Shown: positions 53,539 through 60,992 of the stretch, in pieces
Position numbering within the stretch: the stretch's first letter is position 1
How the letters are laid out: every line of letters begins with the position of its first letter
Source: NCED01 sp035493955
GTDB lineage: Bacteria; Pseudomonadota; Alphaproteobacteria; Caulobacterales; Caulobacteraceae
Reading direction: 5' to 3'
Length of the DNA: 64,000 nucleotides
Assembly: GCA_035493955.1 (NCBI GenBank)
Contig: DATJHI010000013.1
Coordinates: forward strand, 1 to 64,000
Notes under the pieces: generated by a model
What the model saw: the letters and a program-made list of their open reading frames with translations, nothing else
Told to the model about the DNA's origin: nothing
Database searches by the model: none
Translations under genes and position numbers: made by a program

Positions 53539-53620
53539 GGTCCAGAGGCGGGCCCGGGGCGCTCCAACGCTCCGGGCCAACTCCTGAGGTCCAATGTAAG
53601 GCCAGAGGACGGAACGATCA

Positions 53621-53899
53621 ATGAAGGACGAAGCGAACAAGACCCTGAAGGACTTTCGCGAAGCGGCGAAGCTCACCCAATCCGAGCTCGCGAGCCTCAT
53701 GGGCCTGGGCAACTCGGCTTACCAGGATCTCGAATCGGGCTTCAGCAAGTTCAAGCCGAGACACCTGATGGTGCTGGAGCGGGTTTCGCTGAAGCTGGCC
53801 GTCGAGCGCGAGGACATCGCGCTGGCGCTGCCATCGATCCGCCGGGACGCCCTGGACCTGGCCGGGATGATCCGCGGAAAGGACAAGACCGCGGCCTGA
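53621..53899 (+). CDS. XRE-like HTH protein, 92 aa
   Basis: FREAAKLTQSELASLMGLGN and SAYQDLESG form an HTH_3. Rightward, at the boundary between early and late regions; maybe an antirepressor or late regulator. Confidence 0.8.
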   Translation: MKDEANKTLKDFREAAKLTQSELASLMGLGNSAYQDLESGFSKFKPRHLMVLERVSLKLAVEREDIALALPSIRRDALDLAGMIRGKDKTAA

Positions 53900-53916
53900 C
53901 CGCCGACCCGCAAACG

Positions 53917-53949
53917 CAAAAAGCCCCCCGGCCGGTCGGCCGAGGGGCA
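53917..53949 (-). terminator. terminator of the late operon
   Basis: Minus strand: GCCCC-TCGGCCGACCGGCCG-GGGGC followed by TTTTTGCG. First stop for leftward late transcription; may also stop the HTH gene on plus. Confidence 0.8.
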
Positions 53950-54022
53950 AGTTGGGAGAGAGCCTGTGGCGCGGGGAGGGCCGGCCACCGGCGGGTGTGG
54001 GCGCAGGGCGCGCCGCAGGGGG

Positions 54023-54349
54023 TCAGCGCCGCCAGACGGCGTACCAAGGGCGCGGGGTCAGGGCGCGCAGGACCGCCTGCTGCTGCGCCTGACAGACCTC
54101 GGCCAGCTTGATCACATCGGAGGTGCGCCCGTTAGCCTGGTCGAGGTTGGCCGTCTGGGCGTCGTAGCGGCTGGCCAGCGAGCCGGCCGTCTCAGTGATC
54201 GACAGCAGCCCCGCCGAGGGGATCGGCTTCTGATACGACGGCGGGATGAGCCGGCTGCAATCCAGCGCAGCGAGGATCGGCGGCGTTAGCCGGATACCGG
54301 CACAGCCCGAAATTAGCGGCAGCGATAAGGCCAGGATCAAGGGGCGCAT
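54023..54349 (-). CDS. Rz1-like outer-membrane spanin lipoprotein
   Basis: ATG 54349, MRPLILALSLPLISGCAGIR with a lipobox (ISGC). It overlaps the end of the Rz-like gene in another frame, the classic Rz/Rz1 arrangement. 108 residues, longer than lambda's 60. Bridges envelope layers at lysis. Confidence 0.8.
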   Translation of the reverse strand: MRPLILALSLPLISGCAGIRLTPPILAALDCSRLIPPSYQKPIPSAGLLSITETAGSLASRYDAQTANLDQANGRTSDVIKLAEVCQAQQQAVLRALTPRPWYAVWRR

Positions 54350-54632
54350 CAGCTCCCGGCGCGGCGGCGATTGCATTGGCGTTGTCCTGATGGATGGCGA
54401 GGTCGAGGTGCTGGCGCGTCTCGCCGGCGACGATGATCTTCTGAGCGGCGGTCTCGGCCCTGGCCTGGCCCGCGTCGACCGTGGCCGCGCCCGCCTTCCG
54501 CTGGGCCTCGGCAAGCTTGTTGGCCGTGCTGAGGTGCTCCCAGAAGAGATAGCCGCCGGCGGCCAGCACAGCGATGGCCACCACCATGGTCAGGATGGTC
54601 GCGATGGCCTTGAGGGGGTCGCGCCGGCTCAC
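54192..54632 (-). CDS. Rz-like inner-membrane spanin
   Basis: GTG 54632 with GGGAGACGAGCC upstream. One span (ILTMVVAIAVLAAGGYLFW) and then a helical part rich in Ala/Gln/Glu (NKLAEAQRKAGAATVDAGQA). Paired with the Rz1-like frame. Overlaps the 40-residue membrane peptide by GTGA. Confidence 0.78.
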   Translation of the reverse strand: MSRRDPLKAIATILTMVVAIAVLAAGGYLFWEHLSTANKLAEAQRKAGAATVDAGQARAETAAQKIIVAGETRQHLDLAIHQDNANAIAAAPGADAPLDPGLIAAANFGLCRYPANAADPRCAGLQPAHPAVVSEADPLGGAAVDH

Positions 54633-54751
54633 GGCTCGTCTCCCGGCCAGTGCTTGCACAGCAGCAGGTAGGCCCCGGCGGCCATGGCCACGACCGCGCA
54701 GGCCAGGACGCCGATGACGGCGAGAACAACGACGACAATGACCATGAACAT
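54629..54751 (-). CDS. 40-residue membrane peptide, lysis cassette
   Basis: ATG 54751 gives MFMVIVVVLAVIGVLACAVV, AMAAGAYLLLCKHWP: one long hydrophobic helix. Stop overlaps the Rz start. Too short for a normal gene call. Perhaps a holin-like or antiholin peptide. Confidence 0.6.
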   Translation of the reverse strand: MFMVIVVVVLAVIGVLACAVVAMAAGAYLLLCKHWPGDEP

Positions 54752-54782
54752 GTGCGCCCGACCGGAGCCGGGCGCCTCCCTG

Positions 54783-55088
54783 TCAGAGCTTGAACACGCC
54801 GGCCCTGACCAGGGTGACGAACATGGTCGTCGCCGCGGACAGCACCGCCTGGATCAGAGGCCAGGCCGAGACCACGGTCTCCGCCAGGCCGGCGATGTCG
54901 TTCAGGTCTTCCTTGATGGTGGCGATCACCGCCTGGCGCTTGGCCGAGCCGGGGACGCCGTCGAGCAGGTCGTCCGCCTGTTTCACGCGGTCGGGGATGG
55001 TGGCGATCACCGCCTTGACCTTGTCCGGCTCTTTCACCGCGGCGCCGAGCATCTTGACGACGGAATCGCCGAGCTTACCGAAATCCAT
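54783..55088 (-). CDS. phage protein with C-terminal membrane segment
   Basis: 101 residues: MDFGKLGDSVVKMLGAAVKE, amphipathic helices, then AWPLIQAVLSAATTMFVTLV. Possible holin or lysis regulator. Confidence 0.6.
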   Translation of the reverse strand: MDFGKLGDSVVKMLGAAVKEPDKVKAVIATIPDRVKQADDLLDGVPGSAKRQAVIATIKEDLNDIAGLAETVVSAWPLIQAVLSAATTMFVTLVRAGVFKL

Positions 55089-55163
55089 TGGAATGCCTCC
55101 TATTGCCCGACAAAGACGGCGGCGGGCGCGCCGGATCGGCCGCGCATGGCGGCGGAAGGTGGT

Positions 55164-55538
55164 TCAGTCGCGCAGATGCGGCGGCAGGGACGGCAGGGGC
55201 CGCTTCTGGCCGGCCAGCGCGTGGGTGCAATCGGACAGGAAGTCGACGATCCCGCCGGTTACGTAGGTGTGGCAGCGGCTGCACTCGAAACCGCTAGGCT
55301 TCTCGCCCTTGGCGATCAGATCAGCGTTGTAGTTGCACCAGCAGCCGGGCCCCTTCCACCCGGGGGAGTAGTGGCCGCTGGTCACCAGAACGGATGGCGT
55401 GAATGTCGGGGTCGTCTCATTGCCGTCGAACCCCCAGCCGCCTGGGCCGACCGTGACGGAATGCGGCTCTTCGCAGCCCTCGCACCAGTAGGTCCGAAAG
55501 TTTGAGCCGCCGCGGAGAACGTCGCTGATCTGGCCCAT
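55164..55538 (-). CDS. DUF6527-like phage protein
   Basis: 124 residues: VTVGPGGWGFDGNETTPTFT, PSVLVTS, CSRCHTYVTGGIVDFLSDCT, HALAGQ. That pattern is DUF6527, common in phages. Cys/His suggests a metal site. Function unknown. Confidence 0.8.
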   Translation of the reverse strand: MGQISDVLRGGSNFRTYWCEGCEEPHSVTVGPGGWGFDGNETTPTFTPSVLVTSGHYSPGWKGPGCWCNYNADLIAKGEKPSGFECSRCHTYVTGGIVDFLSDCTHALAGQKRPLPSLPPHLRD

Positions 55539-55542
55539 CAGA

Positions 55543-56013
55543 TCAGCGCGCCGGCGGTGGGGCCGGCGTAATGGGGATCGGCCTTCCGCCGGCGCACCAA
55601 GCGGCCTTGTGCAGGTCCGCAGCGGTGTAGGGTCGCGCCATGTGGGCGGCGATCATGTGGGCGGCGTAGTCGGAGCCGTCGGGCATCGAGACGCCGGCCA
55701 GCAGGCGGAAATACTGGTCGTGGGTTCCCGGCCGCCAACGCAGCACCACCCGGTCGCCGGGCTTCAGGATCGAGCGGGCGAAGGCCTGGGCGGCGAGGCC
55801 GAGCCTGACCTCGCAGGCCGACTTGGCCGGCGGTCGCACATGCTCGGGCGCGTCGATCCCGTCGACCCGCACGTCGATGATCGCGAAGGGCGCGGGCCAG
55901 TCGGCCACGGTCACCTTCACCGTGTCGCCGTCGATCACCGAGAGCACCTGGGCCGGATAGAGCACCGGCAGCTGCGCCGCGGCCAGGGCCACAGCGGCGA
56001 GCATCGCGAGCAT
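55543..56013 (-). CDS. SNase-like (thermonuclease family) protein, late operon
   Basis: 156 residues: signal (MLAMLAAVALAAAQLP), then VIDGDTVKVTVADW, VRVDGIDAPE and GDRVVLRW. Staphylococcal nuclease fold, exported. Second such gene in this prophage; sequence differs from the one at 50948. Confidence 0.85.
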   Translation of the reverse strand: MLAMLAAVALAAAQLPVLYPAQVLSVIDGDTVKVTVADWPAPFAIIDVRVDGIDAPEHVRPPAKSACEVRLGLAAQAFARSILKPGDRVVLRWRPGTHDQYFRLLAGVSMPDGSDYAAHMIAAHMARPYTAADLHKAAWCAGGRPIPITPAPPPAR

Positions 56014-56017
56014 GGCG

Positions 56018-56098
56018 TCAGTCCTTTGGGAAGAAAAATGCGAGTTGCGCCGCCCAGAGGGCTTCCAGCCCGATCCGAAGCAGCAGCAGGGCGACCAT
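56018..56098 (-). CDS. 26-residue membrane peptide
   Basis: ATG 56098 overlaps the endolysin stop (TGATG). MVALLLLRIGLEALWAAQLA then FFFPKD. One helix. Co-translated with the endolysin. Confidence 0.5.
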   Translation of the reverse strand: MVALLLLRIGLEALWAAQLAFFFPKD

Positions 56099-56850
56099 CA
56101 GATCAGGCCGCGCCAGTCGGCGTCGGCGAGGGTGCGCGGCGCCGGTTGAGTGACCGGCGCCGCCGGCGCGTCGAGCCAGATGGTCGCCGCGCGCTGCAGC
56201 TGGGCCATCACGTCCGCCAGGCCCAGGGTCGCCCCGTTGATCACCCGGCGCGCCTGGCGGACGTCGTCGTCCTCATTGGCCTTGATCCGCGCGTGCAGGT
56301 CGGCAACCACGGTCTCGTCCGGATCGGCGTCGACCACCTGGTTCAGCCCGTGATGCGCCCACCAGGCCGCCGCGATCGCGCAGGCCGGCCCAGGTTGGCG
56401 CGCCAGGTCGGGGCTGGCCACCAGGTCGAGGCCGCAATAGGCGCTGGCGGCGGCATAGCCGTCGTGGAAAGTCAATTGGATCAGCCCGCCACCGCGATAG
56501 TTCCAGCCGTCGCCCGGCCGGCTGTTGCCGCCCCGGCCGCCATAGACCTTCTCCGCCAGGGCCCTGGGGTTGCGCGCATAGGGCTCGGCCGAGGCCAAAG
56601 TCGGAAACCGCGACGGCCAAACGATGTGCAGCCGCTCGGCCGAGTAGCTCAGGCACTCCTCGAGGATGGTGAACCCGGCGCTCTCGTGGTGCAGCTGGGC
56701 CACCCAGTGGCGAACCCGGCGCGCCGTGGTGATCGCGTTGGCCTTGGCGGCGGCGTCCAGCTTCGGCGCCAGCACCATGTAGTCGCAGCGCGGCGCAAAT
56801 AGTTGCAGCCGCGCGGCCGTGATGGCCGCCGGCGGGGCGAGGTCGGGCAT
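56098..56850 (-). CDS. GH19 family endolysin (chitinase-like)
   Basis: 250 residues. AQLHHESAGFTILEECLSYS has the catalytic Glu of GH19; GRGGNSRPGDGWNYRGGGLI and QLTFHDGYAAA follow. No signal peptide: it would need holin. Starts 21 bp from the dispersed palindrome at 56871. Confidence 0.92.
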   Translation of the reverse strand: MPDLAPPAAITAARLQLFAPRCDYMVLAPKLDAAAKANAITTARRVRHWVAQLHHESAGFTILEECLSYSAERLHIVWPSRFPTLASAEPYARNPRALAEKVYGGRGGNSRPGDGWNYRGGGLIQLTFHDGYAAASAYCGLDLVASPDLARQPGPACAIAAAWWAHHGLNQVVDADPDETVVADLHARIKANEDDDVRQARRVINGATLGLADVMAQLQRAATIWLDAPAAPVTQPAPRTLADADWRGLI

Positions 56851-56870
56851 GAGGGCTCCGCAGGCTTGAG

Positions 56871-56887
56871 CGCGAACGGCGTTCGCG
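56871..56887. repeat. dispersed prophage palindrome, copy 2
   Basis: CGCGAACG-G-CGTTCGCG, exact, 21 bp upstream of the endolysin start and just after the stop of the holin-like gene at 56892. Confidence 0.75.
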
Positions 56888-56891
56888 GGCG

Positions 56892-57173
56892 CTAGGGCGC
56901 GGCGGCCGGGGTCGCGGCCTGGGCGATCTTCACCTGGGCGTCCTGCTTGCCGGCCTGCTGCACCTCGAGCGTCTTGGCGGCCCAGAGCGCGGCGAGCACC
57001 ACGCCGCCGGCGGTGACCACGCCGGCGTCCTTGCCGACAAAAATCGACCAGGCTTCGGCGCCCCCGACCATGATCATCACCAGCGGACGCGCCAGGTCGC
57101 CAAGCAACCCCTTGACCTGATCGGCCTTGGTCGGCGGCGGGACCGTCGAGGGAAGGATGGGCGTGTCGGTCAT
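56892..57173 (-). CDS. holin-like protein, 93 aa
   Basis: LARPLVMIMVGGAEAWSIFV and GVVTAGGVVLAALWAAKTL are two helices with a polar Ala-rich tail. Position before the endolysin supports a holin. Confidence 0.65.
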   Translation of the reverse strand: MTDTPILPSTVPPPTKADQVKGLLGDLARPLVMIMVGGAEAWSIFVGKDAGVVTAGGVVLAALWAAKTLEVQQAGKQDAQVKIAQAATPAAAP

Positions 57174-57176
57174 GAC

Positions 57177-57521
57177 TCAGTCCTCGCTCATGGTATCGCC
57201 CATCGGCGGCACGGCCCCCCGTCGCCGCGTGGTCAGGGACGCGACCTGTCGGCTCAGGCCGCGCAATTCGCGCTGGACCCCGCCGACGCTCTCCGTCGTC
57301 TGCTTGTTCGACAGTTCCACGACCGTCTCGAGTTGGCCGAGGCGCACCAACAGGTCGGTCCGCCCGCCATCGCCCGCCCGCTCGACGTTCTCCAGCTCCC
57401 GGATCCTCGCCTCGGCCGAGCGCATCCGCTGGAACAGACCACCCAGCAGGAACGAGATGCCTGCGAGCTGGACGGCGACCGCGAAGGCGAGGCTGAGCAG
57501 CCCCAGGAACTGTGGGTCCAA
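57177..57521 (-). CDS. membrane-anchored coiled-coil phage protein
   Basis: 114 residues: span LSLAFAVAVQLAGISFLLGG, then coiled coil AEARIRELENVERAGDGG ... LVRLGQLETVVELSNKQTTE. Lysis or spanin-like accessory. Confidence 0.6.
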   Translation of the reverse strand: MDPQFLGLLSLAFAVAVQLAGISFLLGGLFQRMRSAEARIRELENVERAGDGGRTDLLVRLGQLETVVELSNKQTTESVGGVQRELRGLSRQVASLTTRRRGAVPPMGDTMSED

Positions 57522-57596
57522 GATGTCCTCCGGAGCTGCGGCAAGTGTGCGGGAAGCGCGCCTGTGCGGCGCGGCGTAGCGGCGGCGCGGGTCGGA

Positions 57597-57731
57597 TCAG
57601 AAGCTGTTCAGGACCCATACCCAGGCCCCGCACATCGCCATGGCGGCGGCCCAGATGCCGGCGACGAGCACGAAGGCCGACATCGCGCGAGGATCGGGCG
57701 CGGGGTCGCGAACGCCGTTCGTCTTGCGCAT
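57597..57731 (-). CDS. 44-residue membrane protein
   Basis: MRKTNGVRDPAPDPRAMSAF, then VLVAGIWAAAMAMCGAWVWV, LNSF. The palindrome copy 3 lies in its first codons. Confidence 0.55.
   Translation of the reverse strand: MRKTNGVRDPAPDPRAMSAFVLVAGIWAAAMAMCGAWVWVLNSF
57708..57722. repeat. dispersed prophage palindrome, copy 3
   Basis: GCGAACG-C-CGTTCGT, one end mismatch; inside codons 4-8 of the 44-residue gene. Confidence 0.65.
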
Positions 57732-57754
57732 GGAAGCCTCCCTCGCCCGGTGGA

Positions 57755-58105
57755 TCAGCTGAAGCGGGTGAACAGGCTCTCGCGGGCGTAGAGGGTCCCG
57801 TAGGCCTGGTCGGAGACCGTGCCGTCGGCCAGCACGACCTGGGCCTCGTGACTGTAGAGCCCGGCCGGCAGCTCGCCCTGCATGGCCGCGGTGACGACGA
57901 TGGTGGCCACGCCCGTGGTTGGGTCGTCGGCCAGGACGACGCCGTCTCCGTTGACCAGGTCGAGGCGCAGGGTCCGGGGATCGGCCAGCCGCCACTTCAC
58001 CTGGGCGCCGGTCAGGTCGAGGGCGCCGCCGTCGGCGTCCCGACAGGTCAGCTCGATCTGCCAATCCTCGCCGAGGAAGAAGCTGAGGTTCTTTTGCGCC
58101 GCCAT
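57755..58105 (-). CDS. phage baseplate/tail-type protein (BppU-like N-terminal fold)
   Basis: 116 residues: FFLGEDWQIELTCRDADGGA, LDLTGAQVKWRLADP, LPAGLYSHEAQVVLADGTV. Matches small beta-sandwich tail proteins. Start overlaps the stop of the tail gene before it. Confidence 0.7.
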   Translation of the reverse strand: MAAQKNLSFFLGEDWQIELTCRDADGGALDLTGAQVKWRLADPRTLRLDLVNGDGVVLADDPTTGVATIVVTAAMQGELPAGLYSHEAQVVLADGTVSDQAYGTLYARESLFTRFS

Positions 58106-60366
58106 CAGATGCGTCCCCGTGTTCCCTGCCCGACGATCTTGGCGGCCGAGCCTGCGCCGAGGATGGTCGCCACCGACGACGCGCCGGAGATCTTGCGGAC
58201 CAGCGCCGGGTTCACCACCACGACGATCTGCGGCGCGACCGTCGCCGCCAGGGTGTCGTCGGCCTCCCCGACCTCGGCGTCACCGCCGATCCGCACCCGG
58301 CCCGCGCTGGCCGCGGCGTCGGGGTCCTCGATAAGGTCGCCATCGCCCCGCAGCTTCACGGCCGCGGCGGCAGACAGGGCGTCGGGATCCTCGCCGGCCG
58401 CGCCCGCGCCGGTCACCCGCACGCCGCCGGTCGCAGCCAGGCCGTCGTCGGCCTCGATCAGCGTGGCCGCGGCCTGTACCTTCACCGCCGCCGTCGCGGT
58501 CGCCGTGTCGTTGTCCTCGACGACGTTCAGGTCGCCAACGGTTGTCACCGTGCCCGAACCGATCGCGTTCAAGGTATCGTCGGCGTCCGCCACCGCCGCG
58601 GCGCCCTGCACCTTGACCAGGCCGGCGGCGGCGACCGTATCATCGCCTTCCGCAGCGGCGGCGTCGCCGCGTACCGGCACGGTCCCCTGGCCGGCCAGCG
58701 TGTCGTCCGCATCGCTGGCGGCCGCAGCGCCCTGAACCTCGACCACACCCGCCGCGGTCGCCGTATCGTCAGCCTCGCCCGCCGCACCCGCGCCTTGGAC
58801 CTTGACGGCCCCGGCCGCGCCCGTGGTGTCGTCCGCTTCGGAAACCGACGCAGCGGCCTGGACCTTCACAGCCCCGGCCGCCGCAACCGTATCGTCAGCC
58901 TCCGACAGCGAGGCGTCGCCGGTGGCCGGCCGCGCGCCGCCGGCGGCCGCCAGGGTGTCGTCGGCCTCCTGCGCGGCCCCCGCCGCCTGGACCTTGACCG
59001 CACCCGCGGCCGTGGTCGTATCCGCCGCCTCCGACGGCGAGGCGGCGGCCTGGACCTTGACCGCGCCGGTCGCTGAACTGGTGTCCGCGTCCTCGGTGAA
59101 CGAGGCCGCACCAGTGCTCACGTTGGTGTCAAGCCCCGAGAACCCGCTCGGCAGGCTGTAGGTGAACGCCGACGCCCCGAAGTTGAAGGTCATCACGCCG
59201 GCCGTGTTGCCGAGCGAGCCGTAGGGGAAATAGTTGTCCCAGCTGGCGATGGAGAAGCCGCCAACGCCAGTTGCCGGATCGGCGGACGGTGAGTTGTTCC
59301 AGTTCCCCGCTCCGACGGCGACCCAGAACTTTTCCGAACCCGGCGTGGTGGTGTCCGCTGCGATGCGGATCTTGGTTCCGACGGTCTCGTCGGGATATCC
59401 GCTCGTCTGCTGGACGTCGTTGTTTCCAGTCCAGATTCCGTCCGAATACCACCAGCCCCCCGACTGACCACCAGAGTCCAGGAAATTGTAGTTTCCCGCG
59501 GCCCCTTTGTTCGACATGAGACCGACGACCATGGTCTCGAAGACCGAGTTCGTGGCGTCGATGTTGACCTCGAAGCCCCATTTCCCCGCAGGGAGCGCGC
59601 GGGAGGCGCGGGCGGTGGACTGGCCACTGCCGCTGGCCCCCAGGGTCAGGTTGTTGTTCGACAGGACGGCCGTCGAGGCCTTGTCGAGCGGGCTTAACTC
59701 AGTGTTCCACACTGCCGGCGCGTCCAGCGCCAGCATCACCCCGACCGAGGTGTTCGAGGCCCCGCCGGTGACGGTGAAGGTCTTGGACCCGACCGTCAGG
59801 GACGAGCGGGCGATGGCGATGTCCCATACCAGCCCGGCGTCGTTGCCGAGGGTCGAGAAAACCTCCCCAATCTCGGCCCAGCCCAGATCGCCGGTGAGCG
59901 TGGCCACCGAGGTCCAGTCATCGGCCTTGTGGCCGATGACCAGCACGGCCTGGTTGGCCGTGACGTTGAGGCCGGTGATCGGGCCGATGTTCTGCGCGGA
60001 GGCGCCGGTGAACACCGTCCCCGCCGCAGAGATGGTGGTCGCGCCGCGAACGATCAGGGTCTGGGCAAGGACTGTGTCGTTGGCCGAGCCGCCGGTATAG
60101 ACCAACGTCGGGGCCGTTTCCGAACTGGAGGCTGCCGCTTTGGAAAAGACCCAGAGCTTGTTCACGCCCGAGGTGGCGTTGTTGTAGGGGCTCCCCGTGG
60201 CCGCCGTCCAGCCGGACGGGGTGGCGACCGAGCCAGCACCTCTTGCGGCGAAGATGGCGATGATCGTGTCGCCAGCCGCATAGGCATTGGTCGTAAGCGC
60301 GGGCGTGAGACTGGTGTTGGTCCCAGTCGCGCCCGCGCCTTTGCCGATCAGCAGGCCGTTGGCCAT
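58105..60366 (-). CDS. large tail protein with SPRY-like domain and tandem ADDT repeats
   Basis: 753 residues. First 210: MANGLLIGKGAGATGTNTSL onward, beta-rich, as in tail fibres. About 215-410: a SPRY/concanavalin-like module (RALPAGKWGFEVNIDATN, GGWWYSDGIWTGNND). About 420-708: many ~18-residue repeats of the type EADDT-x-x-AAGAVKVQGAA. End: VVVNPALVRKISGASSVATI. Likely the host-recognition fibre. Confidence 0.75.
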   Translation of the reverse strand: MANGLLIGKGAGATGTNTSLTPALTTNAYAAGDTIIAIFAARGAGSVATPSGWTAATGSPYNNATSGVNKLWVFSKAAASSSETAPTLVYTGGSANDTVLAQTLIVRGATTISAAGTVFTGASAQNIGPITGLNVTANQAVLVIGHKADDWTSVATLTGDLGWAEIGEVFSTLGNDAGLVWDIAIARSSLTVGSKTFTVTGGASNTSVGVMLALDAPAVWNTELSPLDKASTAVLSNNNLTLGASGSGQSTARASRALPAGKWGFEVNIDATNSVFETMVVGLMSNKGAAGNYNFLDSGGQSGGWWYSDGIWTGNNDVQQTSGYPDETVGTKIRIAADTTTPGSEKFWVAVGAGNWNNSPSADPATGVGGFSIASWDNYFPYGSLGNTAGVMTFNFGASAFTYSLPSGFSGLDTNVSTGAASFTEDADTSSATGAVKVQAAASPSEAADTTTAAGAVKVQAAGAAQEADDTLAAAGGARPATGDASLSEADDTVAAAGAVKVQAAASVSEADDTTGAAGAVKVQGAGAAGEADDTATAAGVVEVQGAAAASDADDTLAGQGTVPVRGDAAAAEGDDTVAAAGLVKVQGAAAVADADDTLNAIGSGTVTTVGDLNVVEDNDTATATAAVKVQAAATLIEADDGLAATGGVRVTGAGAAGEDPDALSAAAAVKLRGDGDLIEDPDAAASAGRVRIGGDAEVGEADDTLAATVAPQIVVVVNPALVRKISGASSVATILGAGSAAKIVGQGTRGRI
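58240..59120 (-). repeat. tandem coding repeat, ~18-aa units
   Basis: About fifteen units around E/S-ADDT-(x)-AAGAVKVQ-(G/A)AA. The same unit recurs in the SGNH gene (62,090-62,400). Such repeats can expand or shrink by recombination. Confidence 0.8.
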
Positions 60367-60409
60367 CTATTCGACCCCCATCCAGCCGCGGCGCCCACGG
60401 CGCGATGGT

Positions 60410-60898
60410 TCAGTTCGCGGCGTTGATGGTGAAGGTGTTGATCAGCACGTCCTGGCCGCTGGCGATCGAGGTGTTGTCCAGGGTCAGATCGCCGCCGCCG
60501 CCGGTGGCGGTGACGGTTCCGCGCATGCACACCGTGGTGGTGTCCGAGGCCACGATCTCGAAATGGCCGGCGGTGCCGGTATTGTCGGCCGAGGTGTCCT
60601 CCCACGTCCCGCTCTTGGACTTGGCCCGCGACGAGGCCGCCGCCATCCAGTCCGAGGGCAGGCTCATGGTCGCCAGCACAGTGCCGCTGGAGGCGGTGGC
60701 CACGGTGGCGGGGGGCGAGCCGGTGCGGACGCGCAGGATCGCCGACGCGCCGCAGGTGCTTTCGACCGCGTCGAGGCGGGCGTTGGCGATGGCGGTGGAG
60801 TAGGTGATCGCCGCCGCCGCCGGGGTGGCGGCGAGGACGGGGGCAAAGGCCAGCATGGCCGCCAGCGCGTAGCCGGCCAGGTTGCGGAACAGGCGCAT
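60410..60898 (-). CDS. phage tail-associated protein with signal peptide
   Basis: 162 residues: MRLFRNLAGYALAAMLAFAP is a signal; AIANARLDAVESTCGASAIL, RVRTGSPPA is a pattern I know from phage tail loci. Beta-rich. A signal peptide on a structural protein is odd. Confidence 0.65.
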   Translation of the reverse strand: MRLFRNLAGYALAAMLAFAPVLAATPAAAAITYSTAIANARLDAVESTCGASAILRVRTGSPPATVATASSGTVLATMSLPSDWMAAASSRAKSKSGTWEDTSADNTGTAGHFEIVASDTTTVCMRGTVTATGGGGDLTLDNTSIASGQDVLINTFTINAAN

Positions 60899-60992
60899 GG
60901 GTCGTCTCCGGTTTTTGGGGGGTGCGGCGATGGATGAGCCGTGCGGGCGCCGCGGCCGGCGCACGGGTCGAAAGGAGATTTGGCGGGGGGCC

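Noticed and set aside
59507..60100. 197-codon plus frame
   Set aside because: Shadow of the tail fibre gene.
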